A DNA stretch of 38,709 nt from Saprospiraceae bacterium (GTDB taxonomy: Bacteria > Bacteroidota > Bacteroidia > Chitinophagales > Saprospiraceae): NCBI GenBank assembly GCA_015490175.1, contig WFYJ01000128.1:1-38709 (forward strand). Reading direction: 5' to 3'. Below, one piece after another: positions 16,096-24,814 of this stretch. Numbering within the stretch: position 1 is the stretch's first letter; every line of letters starts with the position of its first letter. The notes beneath the pieces were generated by a model. That model saw only the letters and a list, made by a program, of their open reading frames with translations, made no database searches and was not told where the DNA came from. The position numbers were made by a program, and so were the translations under genes.

Positions 16096-16181
16096 AATCA
16101 GTTGCTCGAGGACACCGCCGTCCATTGCCTTCCGGTCTGGGTGCCCATTCTCAGGGCGGGCTGCAGCCGCGCGGGGTTGCT

Positions 16182-17231
16182 TCAAAGCTCGCCCGTAGTG
16201 CTGATTTTTTCGAAGTCTTTCAGATCGCAGACCATATCCCATGAGTAGCGGACAAACATCTTGCCTTTGTGGTAGTCGTCGAAGGGTTCGACCTGCTGGC
16301 CCATGGCGATGCGGACGAGCGCCTCGGGGTGGTTCTGGCCGCAGCCATGGGCGAAATAGACCCATGCGGGGAAGCGCGGGTTGAGTTCGATGAGGTAGAG
16401 CGTGTCGTCGCGCTGGTCGCGCAAGAGCTCTACCTCCATGCCGCCGGGCCATTTGAGCTCTCTGACGATGCGGCGCGTCAGCTCGATGATTTCGTCGTCT
16501 TCGATGGCCACGCCGGCCCAGCCCTTGCCCATGTTGGTGATGTAGGTCTTGCGGGTGGGCACGGCTCCGATGAGGCGGCCGGTGCCGTCGCCCAGGGCCG
16601 TGACGTTGAGCTCGGTGCCCTGGATGTGCTGTTGGACGATGACGGGCACACCCCATTTGGCCGTGAGCTTGTAGAACCATCCGAGGGCCTCCTCGTAGCT
16701 GCGCGCCAGATAGGCTTCGTAGAAACGCCCCTTGATCATGGCCGGATAGCCCGTGCGGGCAAGGGCGTGTCCCAGTTCGGCCAGCGTGCGGGCGGTAGCC
16801 GTGGCGGGGGTGGCCACGTCCACCTGCTGTGCCAGCTCGGGCAGTTGATACTTCTGGCGCCGCTCGAACTGGTCGGAGGAGGGCAGCAGCGTGTTGATGC
16901 CCATGCGGGAGAGGCGTTCCTGCAGGTGGATGAAATTGGGCAGCTCGGCGTCGTAGTTGGGAATGAGCACGTCGATATTTTCGCGCTCGTGGATGTATTG
17001 CAGGCGCGCCAGCAGTGCGTCGGTGCCCAGCGAGGGAAGCGGAAGGGTGTACACCTTGTCCACCAGATGGCGCATGAAGATGCCGGGCTCGAGGTGCTCG
17101 TAAACCAGGCCGACGATGCGCAGGTCGGACAGATGTGTGCTTTCGCGCAGGGCGCGGATGACGGGCACGCCCGGGCCCGGGTTGTCCGTGGCGTTGAGTC
17201 CCGTCACGGCCACAGTGACGTGTGTCTTCAT
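16182..17231 (-). CDS. ATP-grasp domain ligase
   Basis: The product is 349 aa. The N-terminal pre-ATP-grasp domain begins VAVTGLNATDNPGPGVPVI and resembles the CarB/PylC type. The ATP-binding lysine is Lys167 (MIKGRF), the adenine loop VIVQQHIQGTELNV (197-210) supplies Glu207, and the metal site is in ELNPRFPAW (Glu282, Asn284). The family joins a carboxylate, activated as acyl-phosphate, to an amine or thiol. Its substrate cannot be read from sequence. A PqqD-like gene lies 59 bp upstream and a decarboxylase (an amine maker) downstream, so an amide-forming step with a peptide or amino acid is plausible but inferred. The Met before THVTVAVTG is chosen; the longer frame has no domain support. 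Confidence 0.88.
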   Translation of the reverse strand: MKTHVTVAVTGLNATDNPGPGVPVIRALRESTHLSDLRIVGLVYEHLEPGIFMRHLVDKVYTLPLPSLGTDALLARLQYIHERENIDVLIPNYDAELPNFIHLQERLSRMGINTLLPSSDQFERRQKYQLPELAQQVDVATPATATARTLAELGHALARTGYPAMIKGRFYEAYLARSYEEALGWFYKLTAKWGVPVIVQQHIQGTELNVTALGDGTGRLIGAVPTRKTYITNMGKGWAGVAIEDDEIIELTRRIVRELKWPGGMEVELLRDQRDDTLYLIELNPRFPAWVYFAHGCGQNHPEALVRIAMGQQVEPFDDYHKGKMFVRYSWDMVCDLKDFEKISTTGEL

Positions 17232-17290
17232 TTGATCTTTCGGTTTGTCATACAGGGTGAACGAAACTGCCGCACGGCAGGCGAAAAATT

Positions 17291-17536
17291 TCAGCGATCC
17301 AGCAGGTGCCACTGCTGCAGAAGCGAGAGGAAGTCCAGTACGTCTTTCTCGGCCAGCTCCCGTTCCACCTCGTAGTGGTCAATCATGCGCTCGACCAGCT
17401 CCGACACCTCGTCGTGCCCTTCCTTGAGCAGGGAAAGCAGAAAGCGTCCCGTGTCGTTGGTGGTGAAGCTGTCGCCGGTGGCGGCATTGAAGATGAAGCC
17501 GCTGTCGCTGATGGCTACGCTGTTTTTCAGTTTCAT
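17291..17536 (-). CDS. PqqD-like protein (peptide-binding chaperone / RRE)
   Basis: The product is 81 aa, normal for the family. The pattern SDSGFIFNAATGDSFTTNDTG, LLKEGHDEVSELVERM, and DVLDFLSLLQQWHLLD matches PqqD: two N-terminal strands with a D/N-x-x-T/S-G turn, then a three-helix winged bundle. PqqD proteins bind the leader of ribosomal peptides and present them to modifying enzymes. The gene heads a run with an ATP-grasp ligase. No candidate precursor peptide is seen next to it: the 156-bp spacer to murQ has no convincing small ORF. PqqD-like domains are also used outside RiPP systems, so the role is open. Confidence 0.8.
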   Translation of the reverse strand: MKLKNSVAISDSGFIFNAATGDSFTTNDTGRFLLSLLKEGHDEVSELVERMIDHYEVERELAEKDVLDFLSLLQQWHLLDR

Positions 17537-17692
17537 GGGTGTCCGTTTGTGTGTTGCTGCATTGACATCAAAGCGGGCCGGCACGCCCTGCATGTGGATA
17601 CGTCTGGTGTACGAACGCGTGTTGCGTTGGTTTCGTATGGCTGTGTGCGCAAGATCACATGGCGCAGCCGGTGCACCGGGCCGGCAGGGCTT

Positions 17693-18499
17693 TCAGCCTC
17701 GGCCCGCCTCGATGGCCTTGCGCACGCTGCCATGCGCGAGCAACAGCCTGCGCGCCTCGTCGTAGGGGATTTTGAGGGCGTGCATCACGATGCGCGTGCC
17801 GCGATCCTTGAGCTTGTCGTTGCTCAGTTGCATGTCCACCATCTTGTTGTCCTTGACGCGGCCCAGGCCGATCATGACGGTGGTGCTGATCATGTTGAGC
17901 ACCAGCTTCTGGGCGGTGCCCGACTTCATGCGGGTGCTGCCGGTGACCACCTCGGGGCCCACCACCACCACGATGGGGTAGTCGGCGTATTGCGTCACGG
18001 GCGCCCCCGGATTGCAGGTGATGCAGCCGGTGGTGATGCCGTGGGCCTGGCAGTCCTTGAGGCCGTGCACGACGTAGGGCGTGGTGCCCGAAGCGGCAAT
18101 GCCGATCACGACATCCAGCTCATTGACGCCCCATTCGCTCAGATCTTGCCATGCCTGGGTGGTGCTGTCTTCGGCGTGTTCGACGGCGCGCCGTATGGCC
18201 CGGTCGCCGCCGGCAATCAGGCCGATGACCCAGTCGTGCGGCACGCCGTAGGTGGGCGGGCATTCCGACGCGTCGAGGATGCCGAGGCGGCCGCTGGTGC
18301 CCGCACCGATGTAGAACAGGCGCCCGCCCGCCCGCATCTTCTCGATGATGACTTCCACCAGCGGCTCGATTTGCGGGATGGCCCGCGCTACGGCAAATGG
18401 CACCTTCTTGTCTTCTTCGTTGATGATGCGCAGCAGCTCGCCCACCGACTTTTTCTCCAGGTCGCGGTAAGGAGATGGCGCTTCTGTGATTTTTTTCAT
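17693..18499 (-). CDS. murQ: N-acetylmuramic acid 6-phosphate etherase MurQ
   Basis: The product is 268 aa, the shorter form of a family that is usually near 300. It splits MurNAc-6-P into GlcNAc-6-P and lactate in cell-wall recycling. The SIS-domain signatures are clear: LLRIINEEDKKVPFAV, GGRLFYIGAGTSGRLGILDASECPPTY, the active-site region GLIAGGDRAIRRAVEHAED, VVIGIAASGTTPYVVHGL and GPEVVTGSTRMKSGTAQK. It starts at MKKITEAPSP; the longer frame adds eight non-homologous residues. It lies 157 bp upstream of the PqqD-like gene on the same strand. A weak -7-like TACTTTG (18521-18527) lies 22 nt before the start. A cell-wall recycling gene next to a cluster with an M23 peptidase may not be chance. 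Confidence 0.95.
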   Translation of the reverse strand: MKKITEAPSPYRDLEKKSVGELLRIINEEDKKVPFAVARAIPQIEPLVEVIIEKMRAGGRLFYIGAGTSGRLGILDASECPPTYGVPHDWVIGLIAGGDRAIRRAVEHAEDSTTQAWQDLSEWGVNELDVVIGIAASGTTPYVVHGLKDCQAHGITTGCITCNPGAPVTQYADYPIVVVVGPEVVTGSTRMKSGTAQKLVLNMISTTVMIGLGRVKDNKMVDMQLSNDKLKDRGTRIVMHALKIPYDEARRLLLAHGSVRKAIEAGRG

Positions 18500-18586
18500 G
18501 GGCGCGAAACCTTTTGGCCGCAAAGTACGGCAAATGGTTGCTCAAGGCGGAGGGGCGTTGAATCGGTCAAATCGGTCAAATCGGTG

Positions 18587-18775
18587 CAACTTCCCTGCAC
18601 TCCGTCGCTCCGTCACTACTCACTCCTCTCCTCTCTCCTCAATATCCATCGTCAAAAATTCCCGGACAGGCAAGACGCACTGCCGTGTCGGACGCACTGC
18701 CATGTCGGACGCACTGCCGTGCGTCCCTACTTCAATCGCTTCGTCGCTCCGTCACTACTCACTCCTCTCGCCGTC
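18587..18775 (-). repeat. GA/CT tracts and a 17-nt tandem palindrome
   Basis: CT-rich runs (+ strand) at 18587-18640 and 18735-18775 flank three 17-nt units GACGCACTGCCGTGTCG (18674-18727). The last unit forms a perfect hairpin GGACGCAC TGCC GTGCGTCC (18707-18726). A partial copy of the 'GGGAATTTTTGAC' element lies at about 18640-18665 on the minus strand. A sixfold-like TCGGTCAAA repeat is at 18555-18583. No gene is seen in 18500-18901. Confidence 0.65.
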
Positions 18776-18834
18776 TCAAAGAACGCGCATGCGCTCTGTG
18801 CATTTCGGCCTGCGGGGCCGGTCACGAACCAAAA

Positions 18835-18872
18835 AAAGCGCCCCTCGCGCGGAGGGGCGCCTTCTTTCGACA
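18835..18872 (-). terminator. Terminator of the MBL/rhodanese gene
   Basis: On the minus strand GCGCCCCTC, a short GC loop and GAGGGGCGC form a 9-bp stem followed by seven T. It lies 30 bp past the stop codon of the gene at 18902. Confidence 0.85.
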
Positions 18873-18901
18873 CCATTGAAAATCGAACAATTGCCAACTG
18901 A

Positions 18902-20311
18902 TCAGAGCTCCGTGTTTTGCTCGACGTAGTCGGTCATGGGCAGGTCGAACTCCTTGAGGGCGTTGAAGCCGCCGCGGATGTTGACCACGTCCTTGATGCC
19001 TTCCGACTTCATGATCGAGCAGGCGATGACGGAGCGGTAGCCGCCTGCGCAGTGTACGTAGTACTTCTTGCCGGCATCGAGCTGGTGCAGGTTCTTGTAG
19101 ATGAAGTCGAGCGGGAAGTTGACGGCGCCTTCGATGTGCTGGGCGTTGTACTCGCTGATGCGGCGCACGTCGAGCAGGTTCACTTTACCCGGCTCGTACA
19201 TTTTGGCGAAAGCCTCGGGCTCGATCTCGTCGAGCGTCTCGACGGGTTCGCCGGCTGCCTTCCACGCCTCGAAGCCACCCTCGAGATAGCCGATGATGTT
19301 GTCGTGGCCCACGCGTGCCAGGCGCGTTACGGCTTCTTCTTCCTTGCCCTTGGGCGTGATGAGCAGGATGGGTTTCGACAGGTCGGGGATGAGGGTGCCG
19401 GCCCAGGGTGCGAAGTTGTCGTGCAGGCCGATGAAGATGCTGCCCGGCGCATAGCCCCTGGCAAACTCGTCTTCATGGCGCGCATCGATGACGACGGCCT
19501 TTTCTTCGGCCCAGGCGGCTTTGAAGGCCCGTACACTCAGCGGCGTCATGCCGCGCTTGCGCACCTCGTCGATGCTGTCATAGCCCATCTTGTTGAGCAT
19601 GGCGTTCTTGGGGAAGTAGGCGGGCGGCTCTACCAGTCCTTCGAGCACCTCTTCGATGAACTGCTCGCGCGTCAGCTCGGGACGCAGCGCGTAGTTGGTC
19701 TTCTTCTGGTCGCCGAGGTAGCCCCAGGTGTCCTTGCTCATCTTCTTGCCGCAGGCCGAGCCGGCACCGTGGCCCGGATAGACGATCACGTCGTCGGGCA
19801 GGGGCATGATCTTGTTGCGCAGGCTGTCGTACAACATGCCGGCCAGGTCGCGCTGGGTGATGTTGGAAGTGACGGCCAGGTCGGGACGGCCCACGTCGCC
19901 GAGGAAGAGCGTGTCGCCGGTGAAAATGGCGTAGGGCTTGCCCTGCTCATCCTTGAGCAGCCAAGTGGTGCTTTCGAGCGTGTGGCCGGGCGTGTGCAGG
20001 GCCACGATGGTCACCTTGCCGATCTTGAACTCTTCGCCGTCCTTGGCGACGTAAGCGTCGAAGTTGGGCTTCGCATTGGGGCCATAAACGATGGTGGCGC
20101 CGGTCTTTTTGGCCAGGTCGAGGTGGCCCGAGACGAAGTCGGCGTGGAAGTGGGTCTCGAAGACGTACTTGATCCTGGCATTGTCGCGCTTGGCCAGCTC
20201 GATGTAAGGTTCGGTTTCGCGCAAGGGGTCGATCACGGCGGCTTCGCCTTCGCTTTCGATGTAGTAAGCGGCTTCCGCCAGACAACCGGTGTACAGTTGT
20301 TCTACCTTCAT
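18902..20311 (-). CDS. Persulfide dioxygenase-type MBL hydrolase with two rhodanese domains
   Basis: The product is 469 aa. Residues 1-235 form a metallo-beta-lactamase fold of the ETHE1 type: His54, His56 and Asp58 in ETHFHADFVSGH, His110 in HTPGH, Asp133 in TGDTLFLGDVGRPD and His181 in YPGHGAGSACG. Two rhodanese domains follow, about 258-352 and 365-462. The second has active-site Cys421 in YVHCAGGYRS. The first reads LLITPKGKEEEA where the Cys should be, so it is probably inactive. Such fusions oxidise glutathione or low-molecular-weight persulfides and move sulfane sulfur in sulfide detoxification. It stands alone with its own terminator. The leader is long if the -7 element at 20565 is used. 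Confidence 0.92.
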   Translation of the reverse strand: MKVEQLYTGCLAEAAYYIESEGEAAVIDPLRETEPYIELAKRDNARIKYVFETHFHADFVSGHLDLAKKTGATIVYGPNAKPNFDAYVAKDGEEFKIGKVTIVALHTPGHTLESTTWLLKDEQGKPYAIFTGDTLFLGDVGRPDLAVTSNITQRDLAGMLYDSLRNKIMPLPDDVIVYPGHGAGSACGKKMSKDTWGYLGDQKKTNYALRPELTREQFIEEVLEGLVEPPAYFPKNAMLNKMGYDSIDEVRKRGMTPLSVRAFKAAWAEEKAVVIDARHEDEFARGYAPGSIFIGLHDNFAPWAGTLIPDLSKPILLITPKGKEEEAVTRLARVGHDNIIGYLEGGFEAWKAAGEPVETLDEIEPEAFAKMYEPGKVNLLDVRRISEYNAQHIEGAVNFPLDFIYKNLHQLDAGKKYYVHCAGGYRSVIACSIMKSEGIKDVVNIRGGFNALKEFDLPMTDYVEQNTEL

Positions 20312-20416
20312 GGCTACAAGTGTTTTTTGGTTAGTGACAAAAAATGGAGTGCGATCGCTGATCGCTACGTGCACGTGCGTGTGTTCATTGCTGTTTTGCT
20401 GAAAGCGCGGGCGTCA

Positions 20417-20432
20417 TTTGCCGAAAGGCAAA
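20417..20432. other. Perfect 16-nt palindrome TTTGCCGAAAGGCAAA
   Basis: This is a full inverted form of the 13-mer motif: a 6-bp stem closed by a GAAA (or TTTC) tetraloop. It lies upstream of the MBL/rhodanese gene. The same full palindrome occurs at 32137-32152 upstream of the HlyD-like gene. Confidence 0.65.
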
Positions 20433-20564
20433 TCATCGGCATCGCCCCCAAGGGCAACTTTCCATAGAGTGGTCGTGGAGAGAGATGTTCGGATGTGCGA
20501 TCGCCGGAGGAGCTTCCGGCAGAGAATGGTGTGAGTGGTGTGTCGCGATCCGATTTTGGATACA

Positions 20565-20572
20565 CAAAAATA
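20565..20572 (-). promoter_or_regulatory. Possible -7 promoter element upstream of the MBL/rhodanese gene
   Basis: The minus strand reads TATTTTTG, an exact TAnnTTTG, but lies about 250 nt before the start codon and lacks a clear -33 element. The rest of the 20312-20670 spacer holds the palindrome at 20417 and no gene. Confidence 0.35.
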
Positions 20573-20670
20573 TGTCGGATCGTTCATGTTTTACTGTGAC
20601 GAAGGTCACCTCATTTTCGCTCAAATGAGGCTTTCGCCAAAAAATATCCCGTCTGCGTGATGTGCGCCAC

Positions 20671-20718
20671 AAAAAAACACTGCCCGGCCTGTGGCGTTTG
20701 CGCGCCTCGAACCGGGCA
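20671..20718 (-). terminator. Terminator of glnS
   Basis: On the minus strand TGCCCGG (from 20712-20718) pairs with CCGGGCA (from 20681-20687), with an inner GGCG..CGCC hairpin, followed by a run of seven T (20671-20677). It lies 28 bp past the glnS stop codon. Confidence 0.8.
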
Positions 20719-20745
20719 ACAGGATGCCGACATGCGGCGTAAGGG

Positions 20746-22416
20746 TCACTTCGATTTGTTCACCTTGGCCCAGGTGTCTTTCAGCGTGGCGGTGCGGTTG
20801 AAGACGAGCTTGTCGGGTGTGCTGTCGGGATCCACGCAGAAGTAGCCCATGCGCAGGAACTGGAAGGCCTGGCCCGGCTGCGCGCCTTGGACCGAGGGCT
20901 CGATCCAGACGGGATCCAGCACTTCGAGGCTGTCGGGATTGATGAACTCGGTGAAGTCGCGCTCCTCGTGCTGGTCGGGTGCCGGGTCGCTGAACAGGCG
21001 ATCGTAGAGGCGCACCTCGGCGGGCACGGCATGCGCGGCCGACACCCAGTGGATGGTGCCCTTGACCTTGAGCCCCGAGGTATCCTGGCCGCTGCGGCTC
21101 TCGGGAAAGTAGGTGCAGCGCAGCTCGACCACCTTGCCGTTTTCGTCCTTGATCACCTCGTCGCAGCGGATGATGTAGGCGCTCTTGAGGCGCACCATGC
21201 CGCCCGGCTTGAGGCGGAAGAACTTCTTCGGCGCGTCTTCCATGAAGTCGGTCTGCTCGATGTAGAGCTCGCGCGAGAAGGGCATGGTACGGGTGCCCAT
21301 GCTTTCGTCTTCGGGATTGTTGATGATCTCCATGTGCTCGACCTGCCCTTCGGGGTAGTTGGTGATGACGACCTTGAGGGGTCGCAGCACGGCCATGATG
21401 CGGGGCGTGGTGCGGTTGAGCTCCTCGCGCACGCAGAACTCCAGCAGGCTCAGCTCGATGACGTTGTCGCGCCTGGCGATGCCCACGCGGTCGGCAAAGT
21501 CGCGGATGGCGGCGGGCGGGTAGCCGCGGCGCCGCATGCCCGAGAGGGTAGGCATGCGCGGGTCGTCCCAACCGGAAACGTAGCCTTCCTCGACCAGCCG
21601 CTTGAGGCGGCGCTTGCTCATGACCGTGTAGCTGAGGTTGAGCCGCGCAAACTCGATCTGGCGGCTGGGGAACAGCTCCAGCTCGCGGATGAACCACTCG
21701 TACAGCGGCCGGTGGTGCCGAAACTCGAGCGAACAGAGCGAGTGGGTGATGTGCTCGATGGCGTCGCTCTGGCCATGGGCGAAGTCGTACATCGGATAGA
21801 TGCACCACTTGTCGCCGGCGCGGAAGTGCGGCACCTTCTTGATGCGGTACATAATGGGGTCGCGCAGGTGCATGTTGGGCGATGCCATGTCTATTTTGGC
21901 ACGCAACACGCGCGCGCCTTCCTCGAATTCGCCCTTGCGCATACGCTCGAACAGGTCGAGGTTTTCTTCCACGCTGCGGTTGCGATACGGACTTTCGATG
22001 CCGGGCCGGGTGGGTGTACCCCGCATGGCGTTGATCTCTTCGGGCGTCGAGTCGTCCACGTAGGCCTTGCCCTTCTTGATGAGCTTGACAGCAAACTCGT
22101 AGAGCTGCTCGAAGTAGTCGGAAGCGTAGTATTCGCGGTCTTCCCAGTCGAAGCCGAGCCAGCGGATGTCGCGCTTGATGGCCTCGACGTATTCCATGTC
22201 TTCGGCCTCGGGATTGGTGTCGTCGAAGCGCAGGTTGCACTTGCCCTTGTACTTCTCGGCAATGCCGAAATTGAGGCAAATGGCCTTGGCGTGCCCGATA
22301 TGCAGATAGCCGTTCGGCTCGGGTGGAAAGCGGGTGTGCACTTCCGTGAAACGGCCACTACGCAGATCCTCTTCGATGATCTCTTCGATGAAATTGCGGG
22401 GGTTGCTGTCGCTCAT
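20746..22416 (-). CDS. glnS: Glutaminyl-tRNA synthetase
   Basis: The product is 556 aa, the usual bacterial length. It charges tRNA-Gln directly. The class I signatures are [15 protein letters not shown] (HIGH at 39-42) and VMSKR (265-269, the KMSKS equivalent). Family-specific segments include FRFDDTNPE-like [18 protein letters not shown], the RGTPTRPG insert, and [29 protein letters not shown], typical of GlnRS rather than GluRS. The C-terminal anticodon-binding barrels are intact and it ends VNKSK. The start agrees with the family N-terminus ([11 protein letters not shown]). It is a monocistronic unit with its own terminator; upstream is a composite repeat spacer. Confidence 0.97.
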   Translation of the reverse strand: MSDSNPRNFIEEIIEEDLRSGRFTEVHTRFPPEPNGYLHIGHAKAICLNFGIAEKYKGKCNLRFDDTNPEAEDMEYVEAIKRDIRWLGFDWEDREYYASDYFEQLYEFAVKLIKKGKAYVDDSTPEEINAMRGTPTRPGIESPYRNRSVEENLDLFERMRKGEFEEGARVLRAKIDMASPNMHLRDPIMYRIKKVPHFRAGDKWCIYPMYDFAHGQSDAIEHITHSLCSLEFRHHRPLYEWFIRELELFPSRQIEFARLNLSYTVMSKRRLKRLVEEGYVSGWDDPRMPTLSGMRRRGYPPAAIRDFADRVGIARRDNVIELSLLEFCVREELNRTTPRIMAVLRPLKVVITNYPEGQVEHMEIINNPEDESMGTRTMPFSRELYIEQTDFMEDAPKKFFRLKPGGMVRLKSAYIIRCDEVIKDENGKVVELRCTYFPESRSGQDTSGLKVKGTIHWVSAAHAVPAEVRLYDRLFSDPAPDQHEERDFTEFINPDSLEVLDPVWIEPSVQGAQPGQAFQFLRMGYFCVDPDSTPDKLVFNRTATLKDTWAKVNKSK

Positions 22417-22464
22417 TGTTCAAAAGGGTTTTTACTCAGGGCTATGCCGTGCCGGGGTTCTGGG

Positions 22465-22791
22465 GGTGAGGGTTCAGAGTTTAGAGTTTAGCGTTTAAAG
22501 TTTTTCTTGTTGATTATCAGTTTTTTGTCGATTCCTCGGTTCTTCGGTTCTTCGGTTTTTCAGCCAAAAACCGCAGCCTTGGGCCGCAGATGAACGCAGT
22601 TTGCACGCAGTTTTTGGCCAGGCTGAGGTTTGAGGGTTGAGCGTGTAGGGTTGAGGGTTCAGAGTTTACAACTCTGTGAAAATCAGTGCGTGCTCAGTGG
22701 TTCTCTGTGTAACTGAATGATCTTTCAGTCTTTTTCAGCAGCCTCATGGCTCAGTCACTCACTCACTCACTCACTCCTCTCTCCTCACATA
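22465..22791 (+). repeat. Composite spacer repeat, full copy A
   Basis: The order of blocks is: GAGTTTAGAGTTTA; GTTGATTATCAGTTTTTTG; CCTCGGTTCTTCGG repeats; CCGCAGCCTTGGGCCGCAGA; CGCAGTTTGCACGCAGTTTT; GAGGGTTGAGCGTGTAG; AAAATCAGTGCGTGCTCAGTGG; CTCTGTGTAACTGAAT; TTTTTCAGCAGCCTCATGG; and a CACT tract. Copy B at 24815-25140 has the same order and orientation, so the two are direct repeats around argS. No gene is seen in 22417-22784. Confidence 0.75.
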
Positions 22792-24629
22792 CGGTCCGGC
22801 ATTTCGATACCCAGCAGGTCCATGGCATCGGCCAAAACGCGTGCCACCATGCGGCTGAGCTCGAGCCGGAATGCCCGGGCTTCCTCGCTCTCGGCCTTGA
22901 GGATGGGGTAATCGTGATAGAACTTGTGGAAGGCACGCGCCAGGTTGTAGGCGTAGTTGGCCACGTGCGAGGGATCGTACTCGCGTGCCGCCGTCTCGAT
23001 GATTTCCGGATACTGGTACAGTTGTTTCACCAGCTCGCGTTCGCCTTCTTGCAGGGCCGAATAGGCCGTGGCGCGGTCGGCGTCACAGGCGTCGGCCTTG
23101 CGCAGCACCGATTGGATGCGCACGTAGGCGTTCTGCACGTACGGCCCCGTCTGGCCCTGCATGTCCACCGATTCGGAGGGGTCGAAGGTCATGCGCTTGC
23201 GCGGATTGACCTTGATAATGAAGAACTTCAGCGCGGCCATGCCGATCTTTCGGACGATGTCGTCCTGTGCTTCCCTGGGCAGCTCGGCGATTTCGCCGCG
23301 TTCTTCGGCATGCTTGCGCGCCTCTGCAATCACTTCTTCGATGAGGTCGTCGGCATCGACTACGGTGCCCTCGCGCGATTTCATGCGGCCTGTAGGCAAA
23401 TCGACCATTCCGTAGGCGAGGTGATACAGACCTTCGGCGTAGGGTTCACCCAGGCGGCGCAGGATCTCGAACAGTCCCTGGAAGTGGCTGATTTGTTCGT
23501 CGCCCACTACGTAGATCATCTTGTGAAAGCCGAACTCCTCGTAGCGCATGCGCGCCGTGCCCAGATCCTGCGAGGTGTAGGTCGAGGTGCCGTCGCTCTT
23601 GATGATGGTCTTTTCACCCAGGCCGATGTTGCTCAGATCGACCCAGACGCGTTTGCCGTCCTTGTGGAGCACGCCCTTGGCCAGGCCCTCCTCGATAATC
23701 TCTTTGCCCAGCTGCCAAGTGTCCGACTCGAAATAGGTCTTGTCGAACGACACGCCCAGCTTGCGGTACGTCTCCTCGAAGCCCTCGAGCACCCAGTCGT
23801 TCATCATGCGCCACAGGCGCAGGGTCTCCTCGTCGCCGGCTTCCCAGCGGCGCAGCATCTCGCGGGCTTCGGCGCCCAGCTCGCTGAATTCGTTGAAATA
23901 CCGGTTTTTGAAAGCCTTGAAAAACTCCTCGCGCGTCTGGCCTTCCTTGTGCCTTTCGGCAAACACGCGTTCGGCCTCTTCGGTCTGCTGCCAGGCGGCG
24001 TACTCTTCCTCGAATTTTTTGGAAAACAACACGTAGAAGTCGCCTACCAGGTGGTCGCCCTTTTTGCCCGTGCTCTCGGGCGTGGCGCCGTTGCCCCAGC
24101 GCTTCCAGGCCACCATCGAACGACAGATGGCAATGCCCCGGTCGTTGATGATCTGCGTCTTGATCACTTCGTGGCCTGCCGCTTCGAGGATGCGCGAGAT
24201 GGACCATCCGAGCAGGATGTTTCGGATGTGGCCCAAGTGCAGCGGCTTGTTGGTGTTGGGCGACGAGTATTCGACCATCACTTTTTGTCCGGTAGCGGGA
24301 AAGCGCCCGAAACTGGCGTCGGCCACGTGCTGCTGCACAAAGGTGGTCCAGTAGCTGTCGGCCACGACCAGGTTCAAAAAGCCCTTGACCACGTTGTAAC
24401 GGTCGATCTCGTCGAGGTGCGACACCAACCATTGGCCTACCTCTTCGCCGATCTGTTCGGGTTTCTTGCGCGCCAGCCGCGTGAGCGGAAACATCACAGC
24501 GGTGAAGTCGCCTTCGAAATCCTTGCGCGTGGGTTGTATGACGGCCTGCTTGGCCGGCAGCTCGGCGCCGTACAGCTCGGCCGCCGCACGGACCACGCCT
24601 TCCTGGATTTTTTTCGTCAGTTCGGACAT
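22785..24629 (-). CDS. argS: Arginyl-tRNA synthetase
   Basis: The product is 614 aa, slightly longer than E. coli ArgS (577) and usual for Bacteroidota. It charges tRNA-Arg. The N-terminal Add1 domain precedes the class I motif SSPNTNKPLHLGHIRN. MVDLPTGRMKSREGTVVDADDL marks the KMSKS-like region. The C-terminal DALR anticodon-binding domain has YNLARAFHKFYHDYPIL and ends IEMPDRM. The stop TGA opens a GA-rich tract. A 13-mer copy (23951-23963) encodes FAER. The -7 element at 24669 lies 40 nt upstream. It is bracketed by about 300-nt direct repeats. Confidence 0.97.
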   Translation of the reverse strand: MSELTKKIQEGVVRAAAELYGAELPAKQAVIQPTRKDFEGDFTAVMFPLTRLARKKPEQIGEEVGQWLVSHLDEIDRYNVVKGFLNLVVADSYWTTFVQQHVADASFGRFPATGQKVMVEYSSPNTNKPLHLGHIRNILLGWSISRILEAAGHEVIKTQIINDRGIAICRSMVAWKRWGNGATPESTGKKGDHLVGDFYVLFSKKFEEEYAAWQQTEEAERVFAERHKEGQTREEFFKAFKNRYFNEFSELGAEAREMLRRWEAGDEETLRLWRMMNDWVLEGFEETYRKLGVSFDKTYFESDTWQLGKEIIEEGLAKGVLHKDGKRVWVDLSNIGLGEKTIIKSDGTSTYTSQDLGTARMRYEEFGFHKMIYVVGDEQISHFQGLFEILRRLGEPYAEGLYHLAYGMVDLPTGRMKSREGTVVDADDLIEEVIAEARKHAEERGEIAELPREAQDDIVRKIGMAALKFFIIKVNPRKRMTFDPSESVDMQGQTGPYVQNAYVRIQSVLRKADACDADRATAYSALQEGERELVKQLYQYPEIIETAAREYDPSHVANYAYNLARAFHKFYHDYPILKAESEEARAFRLELSRMVARVLADAMDLLGIEMPDRM

Positions 24630-24668
24630 TCAGTTTGCTTTGGTTACCTCAACTCTTCGAGCAGGGCG

Positions 24669-24676
24669 CAAAGTTA
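24669..24676 (-). promoter_or_regulatory. Probable argS -7 promoter element
   Basis: The minus strand reads TAACTTTG, an exact TAnnTTTG, about 40 nt before the ATG. A copy of the 'ACTCAATGCAATCC' spacer element (24677-24705) abuts it. No clear -33 TTTG is seen. Confidence 0.5.
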
Positions 24677-24770
24677 TACACTCAATGCAATCCGGCCCGG
24701 GAATTTTGGGATGGAGCGACGGAGTGGCGGAGCGATGGAGTGACGGAGTGGATGAGTGCGTGAGGAGTGC
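24677..24770 (+). repeat. Spacer element 'ACTCAATGCAATCC' and GA-rich tract
   Basis: ACTCAATGCAATCCGGCC..GGGAATTTT (copy 2 of the element) runs directly into GATGGAGCGACGGAGTGG-type GA repeats (24709-24770). Confidence 0.6.
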
Positions 24771-24814
24771 CGGTTGCACCGATTATCCCCCATCAAAGTG
24801 GTCCGGGAAAGCAC

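Noticed and set aside
17533-17733. 66-codon ORF between PqqD-like gene and murQ as a RiPP precursor
   Set aside because: It overlaps the end of murQ and the PqqD-like start, has no leader/core pattern, and is probably a chance frame.
20351-20358. HIP1 octamer GCGATCGC
   Set aside because: Only one copy was noticed, so there is no sign of enrichment.
18917-20467. 516-codon + strand frame opposite the MBL/rhodanese gene
   Set aside because: Antisense shadow of a gene with all metal ligands intact.
20365-20565. 66-codon minus-strand ORF upstream of the MBL/rhodanese gene
   Set aside because: It needs a GTG start, has no recognisable features and covers the palindrome motif; probably leader or spacer sequence.
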